From NCBI RefSeq assembly GCF_009928415.1, contig NZ_JAABNN010000004.1:62001-126000 (forward strand): 64,000 nt of DNA. Direction: 5' to 3'. Source of the stretch: Bacillus sp. USDA818B3_A (lineage in GTDB: Bacteria; Bacillota; Bacilli; Bacillales; Cytobacillaceae). Numbering within the stretch: the first letter of the stretch is position 1; each line of letters begins with the position of its first letter. The notes beneath the pieces were generated by a model. It worked only from the letters and a program-made list of their open reading frames with translations. It searched no databases and was not told the DNA's origin. Shown here piece after piece: positions 8,368 to 17,267 of the stretch. Made by a program: the position numbers and the translations under genes.

Positions 8368-9717
8368 TTATTTTAAACGTTTCTCAAGTTCTGCTTTCTT
8401 TTCTTCAAATCCTGGCTTTCCAAGTAAAGCAAACATATTCACTTTGTAAGCTTCAACTCCTGGCTGGTCAAATGGATTGACGCCAAGAAGGTATCCGCTC
8501 ATGGCACATGCTTTTTCAAAGAAATAAACAAGGTAGCCAAACGAATATTCATCCATTCCAGGGATGGTTACAATTAAGTTTGGCACGCCGCCGTCTGTAT
8601 GAGCAAGCATGGTTCCTTCAAAAGCTTTATTATTAACAAAATCGATGGTTTTTCCCTCTAAATAGTTAAGACCATCTAAATCATTTTCAAATGCTTCGAT
8701 TGATAGCTCATGGCGAGGCTTGTCTACTTTTACAATGGTTTCAAATAGGTCGCGTCGTCCTTCTTGAACATATTGTCCAAGTGAGTGAAGGTCAGTTGAG
8801 TAGTTGGCTGAAGATGGGTAAATCCCTTTTTGGTCTTTCCCTTCGCTTTCACCAAACAATTGCTTCCACCATTCATTGAAGTATTGCAGGCCTGGTTCAT
8901 AGTTAATCAGCATTTCAATTGTTTTTCCTTTATTGTAAAGGACATTTCTTACCGCAGCATATTGGTAGGCTGGATTCTCTTCGATTTCGGAATGACTGAA
9001 ATCATTTTGTGCCTGGCGGGCACCTTCCATCATCTTATCAATATCTGCACCAGAAACAGCGATAGGTAAAAGACCAACAGCTGTTAAAACAGAGTAACGT
9101 CCGCCGACATCATCGGGAATCACAAAGGATTCGTAGCCTTCTTCTGTCGCTAATGTTTTAAGAGCGCCTCTTGCTTTGTCAGTAGTCGCGTAAATGCGTT
9201 TACGAGCTTCTTCAACGCCGTACTTTTCTTCAAGAAGCTTGCGGAAAATACGGAAAGCAATCGCTGGCTCTGTAGTCGTTCCTGATTTTGAGATGACGTT
9301 AATAGAGAAATCCTTACCTTCAAGCAGGTCCATTAAATCGCGCATATAAGTGGAGCTAATGCTGTTTCCGACAAAAATGATCTGTGGATTGCTGCGCTTT
9401 TCTTTTGGTAGTGCGTTGTAAAAGCTGTGAGACAGCATGTCAATCGCTGCTCTTGCACCAAGGTAAGAACCGCCAATTCCGATTACAAGTAAAACATCGG
9501 AATCAGATTTAATTTTCTCAGCAGATTTTTGAATGCGGGAAAATTCCTCTTTGTCATAGTTAGTCGGCAGTTCGATCCAGCCTAAGAAGTCATTACCAGC
9601 ACCTGTTCCCTCGTGAAGAGAATGGTGGGCAACTTTTACGGCATCACGTAAATATGTAAGTTCATGTTCTCCGAAAAAGGAGAGGGCCTTCGAGTAATCA
9701 AAACGAACGTGTGTCAT
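8368..9717 (-). CDS. pgi: Glucose-6-phosphate isomerase
   Basis: A 449-residue enzyme interconverting glucose-6-phosphate and fructose-6-phosphate. Visible family motifs are [15 protein letters not shown] (phosphate loop), [16 protein letters not shown], and the active-site stretch [20 protein letters not shown] with the catalytic Glu. Length equals the short firmicute type. The start is ATG 9717 ([10 protein letters not shown], as in B. subtilis), with GGAGG 11 bases before; the longer frame to 9735 has no ribosome site. It is monocistronic between a possible sigma-A promoter and a strong terminator. Confidence 0.97.
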   Translation of the reverse strand: MTHVRFDYSKALSFFGEHELTYLRDAVKVAHHSLHEGTGAGNDFLGWIELPTNYDKEEFSRIQKSAEKIKSDSDVLLVIGIGGSYLGARAAIDMLSHSFYNALPKEKRSNPQIIFVGNSISSTYMRDLMDLLEGKDFSINVISKSGTTTEPAIAFRIFRKLLEEKYGVEEARKRIYATTDKARGALKTLATEEGYESFVIPDDVGGRYSVLTAVGLLPIAVSGADIDKMMEGARQAQNDFSHSEIEENPAYQYAAVRNVLYNKGKTIEMLINYEPGLQYFNEWWKQLFGESEGKDQKGIYPSSANYSTDLHSLGQYVQEGRRDLFETIVKVDKPRHELSIEAFENDLDGLNYLEGKTIDFVNNKAFEGTMLAHTDGGVPNLIVTIPGMDEYSFGYLVYFFEKACAMSGYLLGVNPFDQPGVEAYKVNMFALLGKPGFEEKKAELEKRLK

Positions 9718-9755
9718 GAATGAATAATCCTCCATTATTTTATTTTTCAGTTATC

Positions 9756-9784
9756 ACTTTACCGAAGCTTGAGGAATTTATCAA
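9756..9784 (-). promoter_or_regulatory. Possible sigma-A promoter of pgi
   Basis: On the minus strand TTGATA (9779-9784) and TAAAGT (9756-9761) are 17 bp apart, about 40 bp before the pgi start. Both hexamers deviate from consensus, so this is tentative. Confidence 0.4.
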
Positions 9785-9832
9785 GAAACCTTAACAGATG
9801 AAAGCGCACCCATTTTCGACAATTTCCTACTT

Positions 9833-10996
9833 TTATAGGGATGCCCGATAAATGGCAAGTACATCTTCACGATTTAGCTTTTTAAAATTACCAAAATCGC
9901 CATTGACCATCGCACGATCTGCCATCAGCTCGATCTTACTGTCATCAATATCATAATCTGCCAAACGCGCTGGAGCCTCAATGCTGTTCCAGAATTCACG
10001 AAGCTTACGAATGCCTTCAAGACCTGCTTCTTCGGCACTCTTGCCTTCAGGATCTACTCCAAACACTCTGACAGCCAGCTGCTTAAAACGCTCCGGTTTT
10101 ACACTTAGATTATGCTCCATCCAGTGTGGGAAAAGGATTGCCAGTCCGCCGCCGTGTGGAATGTCATAGACTGCAGATACGGCGTGTTCTAGATTATGTG
10201 TCGCCCAGTCACCATGATAGCCCATGTTTACCATTCCATTTAATGCCATGGTTCCACAATATAAAATGGTTGCACGGTGCTCATAATTTTCAAGGTCTTC
10301 AAGTAACTTAGGAGCCGTCTCCATGACCGTTGTGAGCAGTGATTCACACATGCGGTCTTGAAACTCTGTATGTTCTGCAAGATGGAAATAATGTTCAAAT
10401 ACGTGTGACATCATATCGACCATGCCATAAATGGTTTGGTTTCTAGGTACTGTATAGGTATTAACCGGATCAAGGATTGAAAATTTAGGGAATGTGACCG
10501 CACTTCCCCAGCCGTATTTCTCGTTTGTTTCCCAATTGGTAATGACAGATCCTGAATTCATTTCTGATCCTGTCGCAGCCAAGGTTAGGACGGTACCAAA
10601 CGGCAGGGCTTCCTGGGCAACAGTTTTTCTGGTGACAATATCCCAAGGGTCTCCATCATATTTAGCGCCCGCGGCAATCAGCTTTGTACAGTCAATGACA
10701 CTTCCTCCACCGACTGCTAACAGGAATTCGATGCCTTCTTGTTTACAGATGTCCACACCTCTTCTGGCTGTTGTCAGGCGTGGATTAGGTTCGACTCCAG
10801 CAAGTTCAAAGACTTGGGCTCCGATTTCATCGAGCAGGCCTGTCACTTGATCATAGAGGCCGCTTTTTTTGATGCTGCCGCCGCCGTAGACAAGTAATAC
10901 CTTTTTCCCGTATTGAGGGATTTCTGTTTTTAATTGTTCCAGCTGACCTTTTCCAAATATTAATTTAGTTGGGTTTAGGAATGTAAAATTCTCCAA
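9833..10996 (-). CDS. yugJ: Iron-containing alcohol dehydrogenase (YugJ-like, butanol dehydrogenase type)
   Basis: A 387-residue group III alcohol dehydrogenase. The N-terminal domain carries the NAD(P) motif [16 protein letters not shown] and [13 protein letters not shown]. The C-terminal domain has the metal-ligand stretches [14 protein letters not shown] and [21 protein letters not shown]. It likely reduces aldehydes with NAD(P)H, like butanol dehydrogenases; the natural substrate is unknown. I choose TTG 10996 (ENFTF start), which matches the 387-residue B. subtilis protein and has GGAAGG in place; GTG at 11005 is too close to that site. A 52-bp repeat array fills its upstream region. Confidence 0.88.
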   Translation of the reverse strand: MENFTFLNPTKLIFGKGQLEQLKTEIPQYGKKVLLVYGGGSIKKSGLYDQVTGLLDEIGAQVFELAGVEPNPRLTTARRGVDICKQEGIEFLLAVGGGSVIDCTKLIAAGAKYDGDPWDIVTRKTVAQEALPFGTVLTLAATGSEMNSGSVITNWETNEKYGWGSAVTFPKFSILDPVNTYTVPRNQTIYGMVDMMSHVFEHYFHLAEHTEFQDRMCESLLTTVMETAPKLLEDLENYEHRATILYCGTMALNGMVNMGYHGDWATHNLEHAVSAVYDIPHGGGLAILFPHWMEHNLSVKPERFKQLAVRVFGVDPEGKSAEEAGLEGIRKLREFWNSIEAPARLADYDIDDSKIELMADRAMVNGDFGNFKKLNREDVLAIYRASL

Positions 10997-11072
10997 AGAT
11001 AACACCTTCCTTTTCTTTTACTATTATTATTTATTATGTTTTTTTTTGCAAAAAAAACAGTCTTTGTATTTT

Positions 11073-11340
11073 AAGGCTCCTCCTTTTGGGGGAGACTCCT
11101 CCTCATCTGTCGAAGCTCCAGCTTTCTTCCTCCTTCGGGGGTTGAGACCTCGCCTCATCCGTCGAAGCTCCAGCTTTCTTCCTCCTTCGGGGGTTGAGAC
11201 CTCGTTTCATCTGTCGAAGCTCCAGCTTTCTTCCTCATTCAGGGGTTGAGACCTCGCCTCATCTGTCGAAGCTCCAGCTTCCTTCCTCATTCAGGGGTTG
11301 AGACCTCGCCTCATCGTCGCAGTGGTTGAGATTCTCACCT
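11073..11340. repeat. Tandem array A: 52-bp unit, about five copies
   Basis: The word GTCGAAGCTCC recurs at 11109, 11161, 11213 and 11265, exactly 52 bp apart. A partial unit precedes and a degenerate one (51 bp on) follows. Unit landmarks are CTCATCTGTCGAAGC, TTCCTCCTTC and GGGGTTGAGACCTCG. Because 52 is not a multiple of three, frames across it are not conserved, so it is non-coding. It lies between the glutamate dehydrogenase terminator and the yugJ start. The same unit family forms array C at 59050-59430. Confidence 0.92.
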
Positions 11341-11393
11341 TTTTAAGCAGCGGCAGGAAGCGCGCTCAAGGTTATATTCTTTACTTATGTGCA

Positions 11394-11430
11394 AAAAAAA
11401 TCCCCGCATCATTTTCATGATGCAGGAATT
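11394..11430 (-). terminator. Terminator of the rocD-glutamate dehydrogenase operon
   Basis: CCTGCATCAT and ATGATGCGGG pair around a short loop and are followed on the minus strand by eight T. It sits at the stop codon of the gene at 11433. Confidence 0.9.
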
Positions 11431-11432
11431 TT

Positions 11433-12704
11433 TTAAACCCAGCCTCTAACAAGGGATGCCTCTGCCAGTTTTTTCACACCTACCATATACGCAGCAAGGC
11501 GCATATCAATACGATGACTTTGCGCAAGCTCGTAAATCCGATCAAAGGATGCGACTATTTTTTGCCGTAACTTCTCTTCTATTTCATCTTCATCCCAATA
11601 AAGTCCCTGGTTATTTTGAACCCATTCCAAATAAGAAACCGTCACACTTCCCGCACCTGCCAAAACATCCGGTACAAGTAGAATATTCCGTTCTGCCAAT
11701 ATAGAAGCAGCCTCAAGTGTCGTAGGTCCACTTGCCGCTTCCACCACAATTTTCGCTCCTATATTGTACGCATTTTCAGCGGTTATTTGATTAGCAACAG
11801 CTGCAGGAACTAAAATATCACATTCCTTTGTAAGCAGTTCCTCGTTTGGCATAACACCATCAAAGAGCGTAGAAATCGTCCCAAAACTGTCACGCCGGTC
11901 AAGAAGATAATCAATCGGTAAACCGTCGGGGTTATAGAGGGCACCATACACATCGGAGATACCGATAATCACTGCCCCAGCGTCATGTAAAAACTTTGCG
12001 ACAAAGCCGCCAGCATTACCAAAGCCCTGGACAATAACCCGCGACCCTATGATTGACACTCCCCGTCTCTTGGCAGCCTCTTCAATACATATGGTAATCC
12101 CCATAGCCCCAGCCTTTTCCCAACTCTCCAGGCCTCCCAATACCACTGGTTTGCCCGAAATAAAGCCGGGAGAGACATTTTGTCTGAGACGGCTGTACTC
12201 ATCGAGCATCCAGGCCATGATTTGTGAGTTCGTATACATTTCAGGGGAAGGGATATCCTTCGCAGGTCCGACCATTTGGCTGATGGCCCGGACATACCCC
12301 CGGCTTAAACGTTCTAACTCCCCAAAGGACATGGTCCGCGGATTACAAAGGATCCCGCCTTTAGCGCCGCCAAATGGCAGGTCACAAATCCCACATTTAA
12401 TGCTCATCCACATGGATAGTGCCTTAACCTCATCCTCTGTTACTTTCGGATGAAATCGGACCCCGCCCATGGTGGGTCCGACCGCATCACTATGCTGCGC
12501 ACGATACCCTTTAAAAATCTTGGTTGTACCATCATCCATCCGGACAGGAATCCTGACAATGAGTGTCCGAAGCGGCTCTTCTAAAAGATGAAACATATCT
12601 TGATGATAGCCGAGCTTTTTTAAGGCATCATGTATTACAATCTTTGTTGATGTAAGGAGATTTAAATCTTCATTAACCGTTCTGTCCTCATCAATCGTCA
12701 CCAT
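11433..12704 (-). CDS. Glutamate dehydrogenase-like protein, divergent paralogue
   Basis: A 423-residue member of the Glu/Leu/Phe/Val dehydrogenase family. The N-terminal domain keeps GYRAQHSDAVGPTMGGVRFH and LPFGGAKGG with catalytic lysines; the Rossmann domain has VIVQGFGNAGGFVAKFLHD. RocG/GudB-type enzymes deaminate glutamate to 2-oxoglutarate with NAD. The usual GS-x-GR-x-x-AT stretch opening the second domain reads GGLESWEKAGAMG, replacing Arg by Trp and Thr by Gly, so activity or specificity may differ. It follows rocD by 24 bp: the pair converts ornithine-derived glutamate onward. Start ATG 12704 has GGGGTG. Confidence 0.85.
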   Translation of the reverse strand: MVTIDEDRTVNEDLNLLTSTKIVIHDALKKLGYHQDMFHLLEEPLRTLIVRIPVRMDDGTTKIFKGYRAQHSDAVGPTMGGVRFHPKVTEDEVKALSMWMSIKCGICDLPFGGAKGGILCNPRTMSFGELERLSRGYVRAISQMVGPAKDIPSPEMYTNSQIMAWMLDEYSRLRQNVSPGFISGKPVVLGGLESWEKAGAMGITICIEEAAKRRGVSIIGSRVIVQGFGNAGGFVAKFLHDAGAVIIGISDVYGALYNPDGLPIDYLLDRRDSFGTISTLFDGVMPNEELLTKECDILVPAAVANQITAENAYNIGAKIVVEAASGPTTLEAASILAERNILLVPDVLAGAGSVTVSYLEWVQNNQGLYWDEDEIEEKLRQKIVASFDRIYELAQSHRIDMRLAAYMVGVKKLAEASLVRGWV

Positions 12705-12728
12705 TTTGGCACCCCTGATATATAAAAA

Positions 12729-13928
12729 TTATCCTAAAACTTTGTTGATTCGCTCAAGAGCCCAGTCTAATTCATCCTTCGTAATCACTAGCGGCGGTGC
12801 AAAACGGATGACTGTCTCATGTGTTTCCTTACACAGCAGTCCAGATTCTTTTAACTGCTCACAATATTTCCGTGCTGATTCTGTTAATTCCACCCCGATA
12901 AACAAGCCACGGCCGCGGACTTCCTTAATTTTGGGATTCTTAATTTCTCTCAACTTGTTAATAAAATATTCCCCAAGCTTCAATGATTTCTCAGCAAGCT
13001 TTTCATCTACCAGTACATCTAATGCCGCAATTGAAACAGCGCAAGCGATTGGATTTCCTCCAAATGTTGAACCGTGAGAACCAGGATTAAAAACACCCAA
13101 TATGTCTTTATTTGCTGTAACACAAGAAATAGGGAATACCCCTCCGCCTAGTGCCTTTCCAAGGATATACATATCCGGTTCAATGCCTTCCCACTCACTT
13201 GCAAACATTTTACCTGTACGTGCTAGTCCGGCCTGAATTTCATCGGCAATGAAAAGAACATTGTTTTCTTTACAAACCTCAAATGCTGATGACATAAAGC
13301 CCTTAGGCGGGATGATGATCCCTGCTTCCCCCTGAATGGGTTCAATTAAAAAAGCTGCAGTATTTGGAGTAATTGCGGCTTTTAGCGCCTGTAAGTCACC
13401 GTATGGGATTAATTTGATACCAGGAAGGATCGGACCAAATCCGCGCTTATACTCCTCATCAGAAGACAGTGAGACCGCTGTCATTGTTCTTCCATGAAAG
13501 TTCCCGATACAAGCGATAATTTCCGCTTGATTTTCAGCGACGCCTTTCACATCATAGCTCCAGCGTCTTGCAGCTTTAATAGCCGTCTCGACCGCCTCCG
13601 CACCTGTATTCATCGGCAATACCATGTCTTTATTCGTTAAATGAGAGACCTTTTCATACCAAAGACCGAGCTGATCGTTATGAAAAGCGCGGGAAGTTAA
13701 GGTTACCTTATCGGCTTGGTCTTTGAGCGCTTGAACGATTTTGGGATGTCGGTGTCCTTGATTTAGGGCTGAATAAGCACTTAGCATGTCCATGTACTTT
13801 TTGCCTTCCGGGTCTTCAACCCAAACCCCTTCAGCGCGTGAAATCACGATTGGCAGTGGATGATAATTATGGGCACCATACTTCTCTGTTTGCTCAATCA
13901 ATTCACTTGTGCTGTTTTTTATTTCCAT
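12729..13928 (-). CDS. rocD: Ornithine--oxo-acid aminotransferase
   Basis: A 399-residue class III PLP aminotransferase that moves the delta-amino group of ornithine to 2-oxoglutarate, giving glutamate semialdehyde in arginine catabolism. Motifs: [48 protein letters not shown], and [12 protein letters not shown] with the Schiff-base lysine. Length matches RocD. ATG 13928 has GGAGG seven bases before. It leads an operon with the glutamate dehydrogenase paralogue, directly behind a good sigma-A-like promoter; no clear sigma-L (-24/-12) element was seen, unlike classic rocDEF control. Confidence 0.95.
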   Translation of the reverse strand: MEIKNSTSELIEQTEKYGAHNYHPLPIVISRAEGVWVEDPEGKKYMDMLSAYSALNQGHRHPKIVQALKDQADKVTLTSRAFHNDQLGLWYEKVSHLTNKDMVLPMNTGAEAVETAIKAARRWSYDVKGVAENQAEIIACIGNFHGRTMTAVSLSSDEEYKRGFGPILPGIKLIPYGDLQALKAAITPNTAAFLIEPIQGEAGIIIPPKGFMSSAFEVCKENNVLFIADEIQAGLARTGKMFASEWEGIEPDMYILGKALGGGVFPISCVTANKDILGVFNPGSHGSTFGGNPIACAVSIAALDVLVDEKLAEKSLKLGEYFINKLREIKNPKIKEVRGRGLFIGVELTESARKYCEQLKESGLLCKETHETVIRFAPPLVITKDELDWALERINKVLG

Positions 13929-13973
13929 GCTATTCCTCCATCCGATTTCCGAATTTTATGTATAGATACTTCT

Positions 13974-14002
13974 ATTGTAGCCGAGCCGGAAAAAAGAATG
14001 AA
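13974..14002 (-). promoter_or_regulatory. Putative sigma-A promoter of rocD
   Basis: On the minus strand TTCATT (13997-14002) and TACAAT (13974-13979) are 17 bp apart, with the rocD start 46 bp downstream. The -10 is near consensus, the -35 weak. Confidence 0.5.
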
Positions 14003-14053
14003 CACTTTTTTATAAAGACTTAGGTATTCCTCCCACAGTAGCTATCTTCCCCC

Positions 14054-14100
14054 AAAAAAAAGCCTAGTCCAAACCAGGGAATAGTTTGGGCTAGGCTTAC
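14054..14100 (-). terminator. Terminator of yugI
   Basis: AAGCCTAGCCCAAAC and GTTTGGACTAGGCTT form a long stem with one mismatch, followed on the minus strand by eight T, just after the yugI stop. Confidence 0.92.
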
Positions 14101-14107
14101 AATCTGC

Positions 14108-14509
14108 TTATTTTTTAATTAAATCATCACGTGAAGATTGGTCAATCCATTCTTGCAGTTTATCTTTTAAGGTATTAAAACCTTGTTGTCCTTCAGCTTC
14201 AGGAATGATAGCAGCCGCAACGCGCTTACGAGGCTTTTTTGGCTTTGCAGACGCTTGAACAGGTGCTTCCTCGGTTTGACGGATAGAAAGACCGATTTTT
14301 CCTGCTCCTTCATCAACAGACAAAACTTTAACCTTAATTTCATCTCCAACTTTAAGATGTTCATTAATGTCCTTTACAAACCCGTGGGTAATTTCCGAAA
14401 TATGAACAAGACCTTGTGTATTTTCGTCTAATGCGACAAACGCTCCGTAAGGTTGAATTCCAGTTACTTTACCTGTTAAAATACTTCCGACTTCTAATTT
14501 TTCTGTCAT
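14108..14509 (-). CDS. yugI: S1-domain RNA-binding protein (general stress protein 13)
   Basis: A 133-residue protein with one S1/OB-fold RNA-binding domain at about 5-75: GSILTGKVTGIQPYGAFVAL, TQGLVHISEITHGFV and DEIKVKVLSVD. A basic linker (KPKKPRKR) and a short helical tail follow. The B. subtilis homologue YugI is ribosome-associated. ATG 14509 has AGGAG nine bases before; the frame to 14545 adds twelve unsupported residues. It is a single-gene unit with a strong terminator. Confidence 0.93.
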   Translation of the reverse strand: MTEKLEVGSILTGKVTGIQPYGAFVALDENTQGLVHISEITHGFVKDINEHLKVGDEIKVKVLSVDEGAGKIGLSIRQTEEAPVQASAKPKKPRKRVAAAIIPEAEGQQGFNTLKDKLQEWIDQSSRDDLIKK

Positions 14510-14732
14510 GAAAACACTCCTAAGTAGATAATTATTTTTTCCCATATATACGCATTAAAAAATTATATCATAAACACAGTATTTAATCAAAAAAGCTTTC
14601 TAATTTATGCTCAAACTTTCCACACTCTATAGAAACCTTAACATAACTTTCAAAGAAGAATAAATAGAGTGGTCCTATAGCATGATATATTAATAGTGAG
14701 AAGTTTAACTTTGGAATGTTGAGGTGAGTGGT

Positions 14733-14969
14733 ATGAATACAATTGGCCGGACCATTAAAACGTATCGGGAAAGCTTAAAAATGACCCAAGAGGAACTGGC
14801 TATACGGTTGAGAGTGGGTACTCAACAAATCTCTAAATATGAATCCGGGGAACAAATTCCAAGTAATCAAACGATCTTAAAACTGTCCACTGTACTTGAT
14901 ATACCTGCATCAGAATTATTACAGCAAAATAATAATCATCCAAACTCCTCTATTGTAAACTCAAAATAG
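14733..14969 (+). CDS. Small XRE-family helix-turn-helix regulator
   Basis: A 78-residue protein that is almost wholly a Cro/CI-type HTH domain (about 5-60): IKTYRESLKMTQEELAIRL, then the recognition helix region VGTQQISKYESGEQIPS. No sensor domain is present. ATG 14733 has GAGGTGA five bases before; an in-frame GTG at 14724 is possible. It stands alone between the yugI and yugE transcripts, both on the other strand, so its target is unknown. Confidence 0.85.
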   Translation: MNTIGRTIKTYRESLKMTQEELAIRLRVGTQQISKYESGEQIPSNQTILKLSTVLDIPASELLQQNNNHPNSSIVNSK

Positions 14970-15083
14970 TATAAGAAGCAGGCTAAGGACGGAAAAATTT
15001 ACCGTTTTTTTACTGATTAGTGTATAAAAATGGGGAGCTTGGAAACACTTGAATTATAAAGCTTTCTAGTATTCCCCCTTTTT

Positions 15084-15119
15084 GAGAGGACAATCCAATC
15101 GGTTGTCCTCCTTTTTTGT
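15084..15119 (+). terminator. Plus-strand terminator with no adjacent plus-strand gene
   Basis: GAGGACAA and TTGTCCTC form a perfect stem around a 9-base loop and are followed by CTTTTTT on the plus strand. The minus side lacks a comparable T-run. The nearest plus-strand gene ends 115 bp upstream at 14969, so it may end that mRNA or a short RNA starting after 14969. Confidence 0.75.
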
Positions 15120-15127
15120 TGATAAGA

Positions 15128-15391
15128 TTATAATGAACAGGATTGATTCGCTTTAATGACCAATAACTCTTTAGCAACTTGCAGACAGGCTTGCATCGGG
15201 ATGACCTTTTCAAATGAAAATTCATAGATGGCCTGGATACGTTCTGCCAGCATTTTGGGTTCATCTAATTCATAAACCGCTTGAATGGTATCGGCAATTT
15301 CCGTCTCATAATCCCCATTGACTAAATGTAAAGGATCCCATTGATTTAACAAGTCCACAAACTGCAAGTTGGTTTGTACCTCATTTCGCAT
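15128..15391 (-). CDS. yugE: DUF1871 family protein (YugE-like)
   Basis: An 87-residue acidic helical protein. The segments LLNQWDPLHLVNGDYETEI and KMLAERIQAIYEFSFEKVIP match the DUF1871 family, of unknown function. ATG 15391 is preceded by AGGAG. It lies 31 bp after the alanyl-tRNA editing gene on the same strand and may be cotranscribed with it. Confidence 0.85.
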   Translation of the reverse strand: MRNEVQTNLQFVDLLNQWDPLHLVNGDYETEIADTIQAVYELDEPKMLAERIQAIYEFSFEKVIPMQACLQVAKELLVIKANQSCSL

Positions 15392-15422
15392 GCTTTAATC
15401 TCCTATCTATTTTCAAAGTGGT

Positions 15423-16610
15423 TTATTTGTTTATTAAAGATACTAATTTCTCAAGAATCTGTTCGGTTGTTAGGACTGCGTCTCCTCCACCTTGAGCAAA
15501 GGACTCATTCCCGCCGCCTTTGCCATTTATCATCGGCAAAATTTCGCCTATTACTTGTTTCATATTTTCTGTTCTCGCTTTTCCTCTTGCGCAAACCAGC
15601 TGCTTTCGAGTTCCATCTGATGAAGCAAAAATAACAAGGCTTTCAGCATCCTCTGAAACAATCATGCGGGCAAGCTTCTGCAGTTCTCGAATGGTCCTGT
15701 TCTCAAAGGCTTTTGCAATAACCGCCTGCCCCTTTTTCGCCAATTCCAGTGCTTCATATTGAAGAATGGTCTCATTTGCTTGCTCAAGCGCTTTGATCAG
15801 GTGCTTTTCGTTTTCTAACAAACGAGTGACGGCTTTCTGCATATCTATTTCCGGAGCATTCAAGAGTTTAGTTAATTGATGTAAGATGGTTTGCTTTTCC
15901 CCAAGTTTTTGGATGACTCGCAATCCGCAGGCAAACTGAACGCGAATATTTTTCCGCTGCTTGTCCCAATCTAAAATTTTTATCGCACTAACTTCGCCAG
16001 TAGCTTTTGGATGTGTACCGCCGCAGCCGTTATAATCGAAGTCTGGGATGATGACAAGTCGAATATCTTCTTTCACCTTTGTATCTTTTCTTAGATTATA
16101 CTGAGACAATTCTTCTTCTGTTACCCATTTCGTTTCAATCGGCCGGTTTTCTAGGATGATTTGATTAGCCAGCTGCTCCGCTTGTCTTGCTTCCTCTTTC
16201 GTTAATTCCTCTGTTTCTAAGTCGATGGTGAGGTTTTCTTTCCCTAGATGGAAGCCAACCGTCTTATAGCCAAATAAATGGTCAAAGGTAGCCGATAAAA
16301 TATGCTGTCCTGCATGCTGCTGCATATGATCAAATCTTCTTTCCCAATCAATTTTACTGTTTACTTCCGAATCGATCGTATGTATAGGTCCGCTTAGATA
16401 ATGACGAACTTCGCCGTTTACTTCTTCTACATCTTCAACCGTCTGATTGGCAATTCGGCCTGTATCATGAGGCTGGCCGCCTCCTGTCGGGTAAAAAGCA
16501 GTTTGATTAAGTACCACATAATTTTTTCCTGTTTCATCCACTTCCTGTTTAAGGATGCGGGCTGAGAAGGTTTTCAGGTATGGATCCTGATAAAACAGTT
16601 TAGTTTTCAT
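15423..16610 (-). CDS. Alanyl-tRNA editing protein (AlaX-L type, DHHA1 domain)
   Basis: About 395 residues resembling the editing half of alanyl-tRNA synthetase. The N-terminal beta-barrel (FYPTGGGQPHDTG) leads into the zinc-binding editing site HMQQHAGQH and the second motif CGGTHP. A coiled stretch (about 240-300) and a C-terminal DHHA1 domain ending GKGGGNESFAQGGG follow. Such proteins hydrolyse Ser-tRNA(Ala) or Gly-tRNA(Ala). ATG 16610 has GGAG nine bases upstream; the frame to 16646 adds twelve residues without support. A terminator of the preceding gene separates it from upstream genes. Confidence 0.92.
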   Translation of the reverse strand: MKTKLFYQDPYLKTFSARILKQEVDETGKNYVVLNQTAFYPTGGGQPHDTGRIANQTVEDVEEVNGEVRHYLSGPIHTIDSEVNSKIDWERRFDHMQQHAGQHILSATFDHLFGYKTVGFHLGKENLTIDLETEELTKEEARQAEQLANQIILENRPIETKWVTEEELSQYNLRKDTKVKEDIRLVIIPDFDYNGCGGTHPKATGEVSAIKILDWDKQRKNIRVQFACGLRVIQKLGEKQTILHQLTKLLNAPEIDMQKAVTRLLENEKHLIKALEQANETILQYEALELAKKGQAVIAKAFENRTIRELQKLARMIVSEDAESLVIFASSDGTRKQLVCARGKARTENMKQVIGEILPMINGKGGGNESFAQGGGDAVLTTEQILEKLVSLINK

Positions 16611-16680
16611 GGCAATACACTCCGATTTTTGAATTGATGTACTCATTTTCTATAAAGATGGGAATGAAAGCAAGAGAAAA

Positions 16681-16716
16681 GGAAAACCTGTCCCTTTTTC
16701 CAGGAACAGGCTCTCA
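16681..16716 (-). terminator. Terminator of the Gly/Met/Gln-rich gene
   Basis: CCTGTTCC and GGGACAGG pair around an A-rich loop, with TTTTCCTTTT following on the minus strand, just after the stop at 16727. Confidence 0.7.
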
Positions 16717-16726
16717 CTGTTATTGA

Positions 16727-17146
16727 TTATTTATTCTTTTTTCGTTGTCCCTGCATGGAACCGCCCATCATTTGTGGGAAGCCTCCCATTGGCTGCTGAC
16801 CGCCCATTTGTGGGGAGCCTCCCATTGACTGCTGACCGCCCATTTGCGGGAAACCTCCCATTGACTGCTGACCGCCCATTTGCGGGAAGCCTCCCATTGG
16901 CTGCTGTCCGCCCATTTGAGGGAAGCCTCCCATTGGCTGCTGTCCACCCATCATATGAGGAAAGCCGCCCATTTGTGGATAGCCTTGGTGAAATCCGCCC
17001 ATCATCTGTGGATGATATCCACCCATTTGCGGGTAGCCCATCATTTGCTGACCACCCATCATTGGGTACCCTCCCATTTGTGGATAGCCTTGATAACCGC
17101 CCATCATTTGAGGAACCCCCATTTGTCCAAATTGCCTTTTTTCCAT
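16727..17146 (-). CDS. Low-complexity Gly/Met/Gln/Pro-rich repeat protein, possible spore surface protein
   Basis: A 139-residue protein made almost wholly of variants of MGGFPQMGGQQP. The repeat is 12 residues (36 bp) and near-perfect for five to six copies in the C-terminal half; the N-terminal half has looser MGGYPQM units. It has no Cys or membrane helix. A strong AGGAGG precedes ATG 17146, arguing that it is translated. Composition resembles some Bacillus coat or exosporium proteins, which is only inference. The identical DNA repeats should make copy number unstable. Confidence 0.7.
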   Translation of the reverse strand: MEKRQFGQMGVPQMMGGYQGYPQMGGYPMMGGQQMMGYPQMGGYHPQMMGGFHQGYPQMGGFPHMMGGQQPMGGFPQMGGQQPMGGFPQMGGQQSMGGFPQMGGQQSMGGSPQMGGQQPMGGFPQMMGGSMQGQRKKNK

Positions 17147-17267
17147 AAGATCGCCTCCTTGCATTCTCCCTAACAGTGTATGTCCACTTTTTGGATAAGC
17201 TTAGATGGATACCTATGGTTTTAAAAAAAACTGTATGTGGCCGGTAAATAGGTGAACAAAGGCGAAG

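Noticed and set aside
11046-11249. 67-codon ORF in array A
   Set aside because: The frame shifts with each 52-bp unit, there is no ribosome site, and no protein-like repeat results.
16760-17146. CRISPR-like 36-bp repeats
   Set aside because: The period is a multiple of three and encodes a clean 12-residue protein repeat behind a strong ribosome site.
16723-17148. Plus-strand ORF opposite the Gly/Met-rich gene
   Set aside because: Antisense shadow of the repetitive gene, with no ribosome site on that strand.
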